NCBI RefSeq assembly: GCF_030936135.1
Contig: NC_082595.1
Coordinates: 112,980,334 to 113,044,333, forward strand
DNA: 64,000 bases
Direction: 5' to 3'
Source: Gavia stellata
Lineage: Eukaryota; Chordata; Aves; Gaviiformes; Gaviidae
Both the position numbers and the translations under genes were made by a program. Numbering within the stretch: the first letter of the stretch is position 1; each line of letters opens with the position of its first letter. The notes beneath the pieces were generated by a model. The model did not search any database and was not told the DNA's origin. It worked only from the letters and a program-made list of their open reading frames with translations. Below, one piece after another: positions 58,111 to 64,000 of the stretch.

Positions 58111-61079
58111 GTGGCTCCAAGACCAGCACCCCCAACCCCAGCCGGTCCGGGCAGGGGCTCAGCAGTGGGACGCCCTCTCTGCCAGTGGCTCTGCAGATGG
58201 TGCCATGGATGGCAGCGGCTCCCCTGGCACCATCCCCCTGGCAGAGGGGGCATGGCCCGGGGGCTGCCCTGTCCCGTGTGTCCCCGCCTGGCACCTCCCC
58301 AGGGTCGGGCAGGGGCCCTGAGGGTTCGGAGCTGCCACCGGTGCTCTGGGACTGGGGTCGGCACGAGGCTCCCCGAGGGCTGCGGTGCATCGGGGCTGTC
58401 CCCCGTCCCTCTGCGGGGACCGATCCCCAGCGTCAGCACACGTCCCCGGCACAGCCAGCCCCGGCCCCGCGGCCGAGGCCCCGCCGGTGTCCCCCCGGCA
58501 GCGAGCGAGGCGGCGGGGCTGGCCAGCCCGGCGGGCTCCCGGCGGAGCAGCGTCCTTGGCGGGGGCCCAGCGGAGGGGAGGGGAGCGGGAGAAAGGCAGC
58601 GCTTGTTCCCAGGGCCCGGCGGGCGCGGAGGAAGCGGGTGGGTGGGCAGGAAGGCAGACCCGCCGCCGGGCCCTCCTCGGGGACCGGGACGGGCGCCGGG
58701 GCAGTCGGGGAGGGGCAGGGCCGCGGGGTGGGTCCCGGCCTCCCCTTCCCCTGCGCCTCCCCGGCCCGGCGGCGGTGTCCGAGGAGCAGCAGCACCAGGA
58801 CATGCCGGCAGCACAAGGGGCCCGGTGAACCGGGGTCCGGTCCTCACCCAGGTAGGGAAGCGGCAGCAGGGCCAGAGCCGGGGCGCCAGGTTTGGCTGGG
58901 GCGGCACTGGGCTCTTGTGGGGCTGGAGGCGTGAGGGTGTGGGGACGCTGGTTTTGAATGGTGCCGTGCTGGGGCGTGCCAGCTGCGGTGCCGGGGGGGC
59001 TTCGTGGCCCCGTCACGCACGGGGATGCGGTGCCTGTCCTGTCCTGGGGTTGACCTCCCGCATGCCCCCGTCCCACCACGACACGGAGGGACCCGCCTGC
59101 CCAGCGCGGCTTCCTGGCATTGTCCGGCAGTACCGCAGGGCCCGGGGAGCCCTCTGCCACGGGCAGGGAGCCGGGGCTGAGTGGGTGCCGTGCCGGTGGG
59201 GGCCACGGCAGATGCGCAGTGACGCCTGTTTCATGAAAGCGTGGCGGGCTGGGGTCTGCCGTGCTGGCGGGAGGGGCTGCCGCGTGGCGGGAAGGGGATG
59301 CCAAGGGTGGGGCCGGAGCGGGGCCATGGCGCCGGGGCGGCACGCGGCACGGCAGCCCCATTTGCTCCGCTCGGCTGCAGCCCTGTGCGGGAAAGGGGTG
59401 GCACGGCTCCCAGCAAGGGGTGTGTGGTCTCGGCAAGGTGGCACTCCCCGGCCCAGGGGCCAGCGGTGAGAGTTAATCCCGGTGCCACCGCTGCGGCCTC
59501 GCAGCCCCGAGGGGAGCGTGTGCCACCGTGTTCCTGCCGCCCCCACACCTGCGTGACCCCCTGGGCCCCGTCCCGCCGGGGGAGCGGGCCGAGCCCCCCG
59601 CAGCCGCGCCTCCGCCAGCCCCCGAAGCCGCCTAATCCGGAGCACATTGCTGGCCTTCCCGTTTCCTCCCGGGAAGCTCACGCAGCCCCTGCGATTGTTT
59701 TCGGCACGCTGTCCAGGATGCGGCTCGGAGCAAGAGACGGGAGCGGGGCTGGGGGCGGCTGGGCCCCCGCCACAAGCTGCAGCCGGCCCCGGCACCACCC
59801 TGGGGGAACGGCAACCGGAGACCCCAGGGGAGGGCAGCTCCTGCCACGGCTCGGGGTGCTGGGGGACCCTGGCATGCAGGGAATGGGGGTGCACAGCAGG
59901 AAACAAGTCCCTTCCCGCTCGCCATGGGCCCCACTGCGGGGACAGAGACCCCCAGCCTGTTCCCATGAGCGATGCGGGACAGGACCCCCGCTTGTCCCTC
60001 CAGCTACAGCCCCTCACAGGGACTGCTGGGTGCAGGTCTGGGGTGCAGCCCACGAGCCCCGCTTCGGTTTGCCCCAAGTCTCCCTCCGTGGTCCAGGCTG
60101 CCCCGTCCCCTTCCAAGCCAGCTCCGGCCCCTCCGGCAGCTCCTGCTGCCCTGAGCCCCGGGGCTGCACTGAGCCCCCCGGCCGCGCTGAGTGGGGGTGG
60201 TTGGGGTGCCGGCAGTGTGCGGGTGTGGGGGGACGCAGGCGGAGCGTGCGCCGCACAATCGCTTCCAGAGCCGGTGTGAGGCCCGGGCGCCGGCATGGCG
60301 GCGCTGGTGGCTCCCTCCCCTCCGCCAGCCGGGGACTTTGCTCTCCGGCGTCCATGTCACCACCAGTGCCAGCTCCCTCCGCTGCTCTAGGGCCGCATCC
60401 AGGCACACCACGGCGTCCCCACAGCCTGTCCCACCACTGCGGTTGGTGTCCAGGCCTCCCGGCACTGCGGCATCAGTTGGCTGGGCACGCCGAGGTGTGT
60501 CCTTCAGCCTCCATTGCCCCGCGCGCACCCTCGCTCACGGCCGGGAGCTCCTGTGCGGCAGCCTGGCACGACACCTCCACCCTCCCGATGGCAACGGTGT
60601 CTGCTTGGTTGAGTCATGCCCTCCCTGGGGACCGGGCTTTGCCACCGGCCCCAGCCGGGAGGCCGTCCAGCACAGGGAGAGGCTGCCAGGCACCCCTGGG
60701 ACTGTCGGCGGTGGCTCGCGTGTCCCCGGCGCGTGGGTGTGCGGTGGCCCCCACCCTGGTGCATGCACATCCCCGGCACGAGTGACACCACCGTGCTGTC
60801 CCTGGGCGGGAGTGGGGCCAGCCCGGCTCCGGCTGGCGCTGCGGCGGGGGCTGCGCGGTGCAAGCTCGGCACAGCGTGAGGGCGATTCTCTGCATCCCCG
60901 CAGGCAGCCAGGCGTTGCAATGGCATGGCCGTGGCTTCCCGCCAGTGCTGCCGGACACCCTGTGAGGGTCCCCCCCGGACCCCAACACCCCCTCCTGCCT
61001 CGCCAGCCCCTTCCCCGCCGCAGGTTGCGGGACGTCCTGTTGTATCCTTCCCGGCTCCGTTCACGGCCCCTCGGCACGA

Positions 61080-61292
61080 CAGCCCCCGGCCCCCCGCACG
61101 CCGGAGCTGAGGCCAGCGAGCGAGCAAGCGAGTGGAGGAAGTGACTCTGCCAGCGAGCCGGGGCGGCCGAGCCGAGCAGGAAGCGCCCGCCGCCGCGGGG
61201 CTGCTGCCGCCAGCACGGGGAGGAGGCGCCTGCGCACGGGCGGGCAGCAGCCGGACGGGGGTCTGCGCACCAGCCGGAGGGGATGCACCATG
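61080..61292 (+). other. DNMT3A: Candidate alternative DNMT3A first exon ending in ATG
   Basis: A CpG-dense block with GAGCGAGCAAGCGAG and CCGCCGCCGCGG phrases ends in CCGGAGGGGATGCACCATG followed by GTAAGC. The ATG at 61290-61292 has A at -3 and abuts a strong donor. Exon 3 ends in phase 0, so the next DNMT3A exon must start in phase 0, and this exon would add only Met in frame. That would give a DNMT3A without exons 2-3, hence without the GRPGRKRK motif. A second ATG at 61283 overlaps in another frame and could lower its use. The 5' border is a guess. Confidence 0.4.
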
Positions 61293-62739
61293 GTAAGCGG
61301 CACACGGCCCCCCCCGCCCACCGGGCACGCCTGGGCAGGGGGCTCCTGCGCCCCGCGGGGGAGTGGGCGGCGGTGGCGGCGGTGCAAATCCGGGGAGCTC
61401 TGGAGAGGAAAGGCTCCCCCCCCATCTGCCGCCCCCCCCCAGAGCTCCTGCCCCTCGCCTCGGCGTCCCCTCCCCGGCCCCCTTCCCGGCGGCCCCCGAG
61501 CAGGGGAGGGTGGGCAGCACCACAGGCATTCCGGCAGCACCGCGGGCACCCCGGCTCACGCCAAGCCTGGCTGGCAGCTCGGCATTTGCTCCCTGGCACC
61601 TTGCCACCGTACGGTGCATCCTGGGACATGTAGTTTGCTGGGGAGGGGCAGGAGGGTCCCTGCAGCCGGCTCCCCTCTGTGCCGCCCTGGCACTGCGCAG
61701 CCCCACGCCGCAGCCCCCGGCACCCCAGCCCTCCTGCGCCACGGGGAGCCAGGAGTGCCGGGGCGGAGATGGCGGTGGCGGCACAGGGAAGGTGCCGGTG
61801 GGCTGCCTGTCCCCACAGTGCGGCCGCATTTCCTGACATTGCTGCCGCAGAGATGGGGGCCCTGCTGCAGCCCAGGCAGGGCGGCAGGCAGGGCTTGCCT
61901 GCTGCCCCCCCATGCATGCCGGCATGGCCAGGCAGGGCTGGGCACGGCCGGGCTGGGAGCAAACCTGGGGCCTCTCCCTCCGTCCCCGGGATCCCGCAAA
62001 GCCCCCGATGCTCCCTGCTTCTTGCAGAGCCTCTGCCGCAGGTCCCGGGGGTGACAGGGATGGGGAGGCGAGCGTGGGGCGGGGGGTAGGCGAGCGCAGG
62101 GCTCGGGGGTGCACGAGCTCACAGAGGCGAGCGCGGGGCACAGGAAATGGGGCTGGGTGCCACCTCCTCAGCTCCCAGCCCCGGCAGCACCGGGAGGCAC
62201 CGGCAGCGCCCGCAGGTGTCTGTCATTAGGGTGCTTGGCCACTGACGCTGGGGGAGCAGGGGTGAGGCTGGGATGGGCACCCCACACCCGTGGGCAGGGT
62301 ACAGGGTCTCCAGGAAGGATGGTGCTGGTGCCCGAATGGCTCCGCTGTGCCGTGCCGGCAAGCGCCAAGCCCCAGGGATGGACCCTGCACCCCCCAGGAG
62401 CACACCTGGGAGGGGACTGAGTGCTCCCCGGCACTGTGGCAGCAGGGCCGACCGGGGGCCGCTGCGGCTGTGCCGCGCGTCCGGCACTGGCTGTCGCAGT
62501 GACGCAGCAGCACTTTCACTCTCCTTTGCCACGGAAACCGCCGAGCCAGGCTGCTCCTCTCGTTCTGACTCCGCTCCCATCGCCACCGGCCCATGCTGTG
62601 CCGTGCCGTGCCGTGCAGCTCCCCCGGGGCTGGCAGCATGGTGGGGGACCTGCGATGCCATCCCCAGCCCTGCGGCCTTGCTCGCGCGCTCGGCACCGCC
62701 GTCTGCCGCGCTCACATCGGCACTGTCTGTCACGCGGGC

Positions 62740-63300
62740 GCGCGCTCGGGCCCAGCGTGCCGGTGAGTGCCAGCGCAGACAGTCCTCCGCCGTGTCTCAC
62801 GCTCGCACACGCTCGCCGCTCTGTCCCTGCACTCGCGAGCCGGGGCCGGCTGCACATTTCCTGCAGGCGCCGGCACCTCCTGTCCCGCACGCACACCCGC
62901 CTGTCGCGCACGCTGGCACCGCCTGTCACGCGTGCACACCCATCCGCGGGTGTTGGTGTTGCCCGTCACACACTCGCGCGTGCACGTCACCGGCCCCGGC
63001 CATGCCTGTCACGCTGTTTCTCCCTCACACTCGCACGCACCATGGGCCACAGTTGTGTGTCACACTCGCACACATGTGCACGCGAGGGGTTGTCACAGGG
63101 CCTGGCTCTGCCTGTCACCTGTACACACACACACGTCACGGTCCCCAGCTCTGCCCGCTGTGCACACACACGTAGGAACACCCACGCAGGCTGTCCCTGC
63201 TGCCATGCACACGCACGCGCGCGTGGTTGTCACACGCCTCGTCCCTTCCTGTCACACGCCTCGGTGGCTGGCTCTGCTTGTCGTGCACACACACGCACCG
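62740..63300. repeat. Degenerate GTCAC/CACACGC-rich repeat
   Basis: Many irregular copies of phrases such as CCTGTCACACGCTCGCAC, with local CACACACACACACG near 63123-63136. Spacing is about 30-45 bases. Confidence 0.7.
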
Positions 63301-63484
63301 CCGTCCTGGGGAGGGTGGCCCCATGTCCCCAGCGCTGATGGGGACAGGCAGGAGGGAGGGGGACCCAACGCTGGCCCCGCACTGCGATGTCACAGCGCAG
63401 GCGAGCCGGGCAGGACAGCCAGCGCGAGTGTCGCCTCTGCACCGGGGCTGTCCTCACTGACGTGGCAACGGGAGCAGCCGGGTG

Positions 63485-64000
63485 ACATCCCCGTGTGTCC
63501 TTGTCCTGAGGGTACCATGGCACCGTGTGCTGGTCCTGAGGGTGTCATGGCCATGTGTCATGCTCCAGCGGGTGTCCTGGCCTTGTGTCCTGGTTCTGAG
63601 GGTTTCATGGGCACTTGTCCTGGTCCTGAAGGTGTCATGGCAGCGTATCCAGGTCCCCACGTCTTGGTCATCCCTTGTGTCTTGGTTCTGAGGGTGCCAC
63701 GGTGTTGCATCTTGGTCCTGAGGGTGTTTTGACCACTTGTCCTGGACCTAAAGCTGCCACGCAGCGTGTCCTGGTCCTGAGGGCACCATGGCCTCGTGTT
63801 CTGATCCTGAGAGTGCCGTGGCTCCATGTCCTGGTCCTCGTGGTGTCATCTCCATGTTGTCTTGGTCATCAGCGTGTCATGGCAGTTTGTCCTGGTCCTG
63901 AAGGTGCACCGGCATTGTGTCCGGGTCCTTATGGTGTCTCATCCTTGCGTCTTCATCCTGAGGATGCCATGGATGTGTGTCCTTGTCCTGAGGGTGTCAT
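63485..64000. repeat. 30-bp minisatellite reaching the window edge
   Basis: About 17 copies of a unit around GTGTCCTGGTCCTGAGGGTG + TCATGG. Spacing of the CCTGAGGG phrase (63505, 63535, 63595) gives 30 bases. The array continues past 64000. Confidence 0.93.

Larger units (their letters stand above)
55250..64000 (+). other. DNMT3A: DNMT3A intron 3 (continues beyond window)
   Basis: None of the later DNMT3A segments (the region before PWWP, PWWP, ADD, catalytic) is recognisable here, so intron 3 is at least 8.7 kb. It includes pentamer and minisatellite blocks and CpG-rich clusters at about 58480-58850 and 61080-61300. Confidence 0.7.

Noticed and set aside
60504..62141. 545-residue frame on the - strand
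   Set aside because: Low-complexity GC-rich frame with overlapping open frames on both strands.
55250..64000. Search for DNMT3A exon 4 and later exons
   Set aside because: No frame shows the expected following segment, PWWP, ADD or methyltransferase motifs; they should lie beyond the right edge.

Overview
The window is vertebrate nuclear DNA, almost certainly avian. It carries several CR1 LINE fragments of the bird type (3' ends with ATTCTGTG/ATTCTATG repeats), spliced genes with consensus GT-AG borders, CpG islands and many GC-rich minisatellites. Two neighbouring genes on the + strand could be recognised from their exons. They are the 3' end of DTNB (beta-dystrobrevin) and the 5' end of DNMT3A (DNA methyltransferase 3A). 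As far as I know this head-to-tail order is the same in human 2p23.

Layout. From 1 to about 22.2 kb lie the last introns and exons of DTNB: coding exons at 8439-8598, 15059-15148 and 18280-18330, and a terminal exon at 22199 that adds one Gly and a TAG. All these junctions are phase 1, so the two internal exons at 15059 and 18280 can be skipped without changing frame. This part is comparatively AT-rich and holds five CR1 pieces and a 200-base assembly gap. From 22.2 to about 42.8 kb I see no gene. Base composition turns strongly GC-rich near 25 kb, and this interval contains tandem arrays with periods of 31, 29/58, 21, 16 and 5 bp. The 5-bp array runs into the DNMT3A CpG-island promoter.

From about 42.9 kb to the end lies the 5' part of DNMT3A. 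A non-coding first exon ends at 43100. Exon 2 (49557-49790) holds the start codon, and exon 3 (55145-55249) encodes the basic GRPGRKRK motif. The next DNMT3A coding exons were not found and should lie beyond 64000. Intron 1 holds four perfect AP-1-type sites in 156 bp, a 68-nt near-perfect hairpin and a possible alternative promoter. Intron 3 holds a CpG-rich block that ends in CACCATG followed by GTAAGC. It reads as an alternative first exon that would supply only the initiator Met, in frame with the exon after exon 3.

The two genes are not known to work together. DTNB encodes a cytoplasmic scaffold of dystrophin-related complexes, and DNMT3A encodes a nuclear de novo DNA methyltransferase. 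The very long ORFs in the GC-rich half are by-products of low stop-codon density and of repeat periods, and were not accepted as genes. No wholly new system was found. The best leads are the intron-1 hairpin, the in-frame alternative first exon, the pentamer array that merges with the DNMT3A promoter, and the skippable DTNB C-terminal exons.
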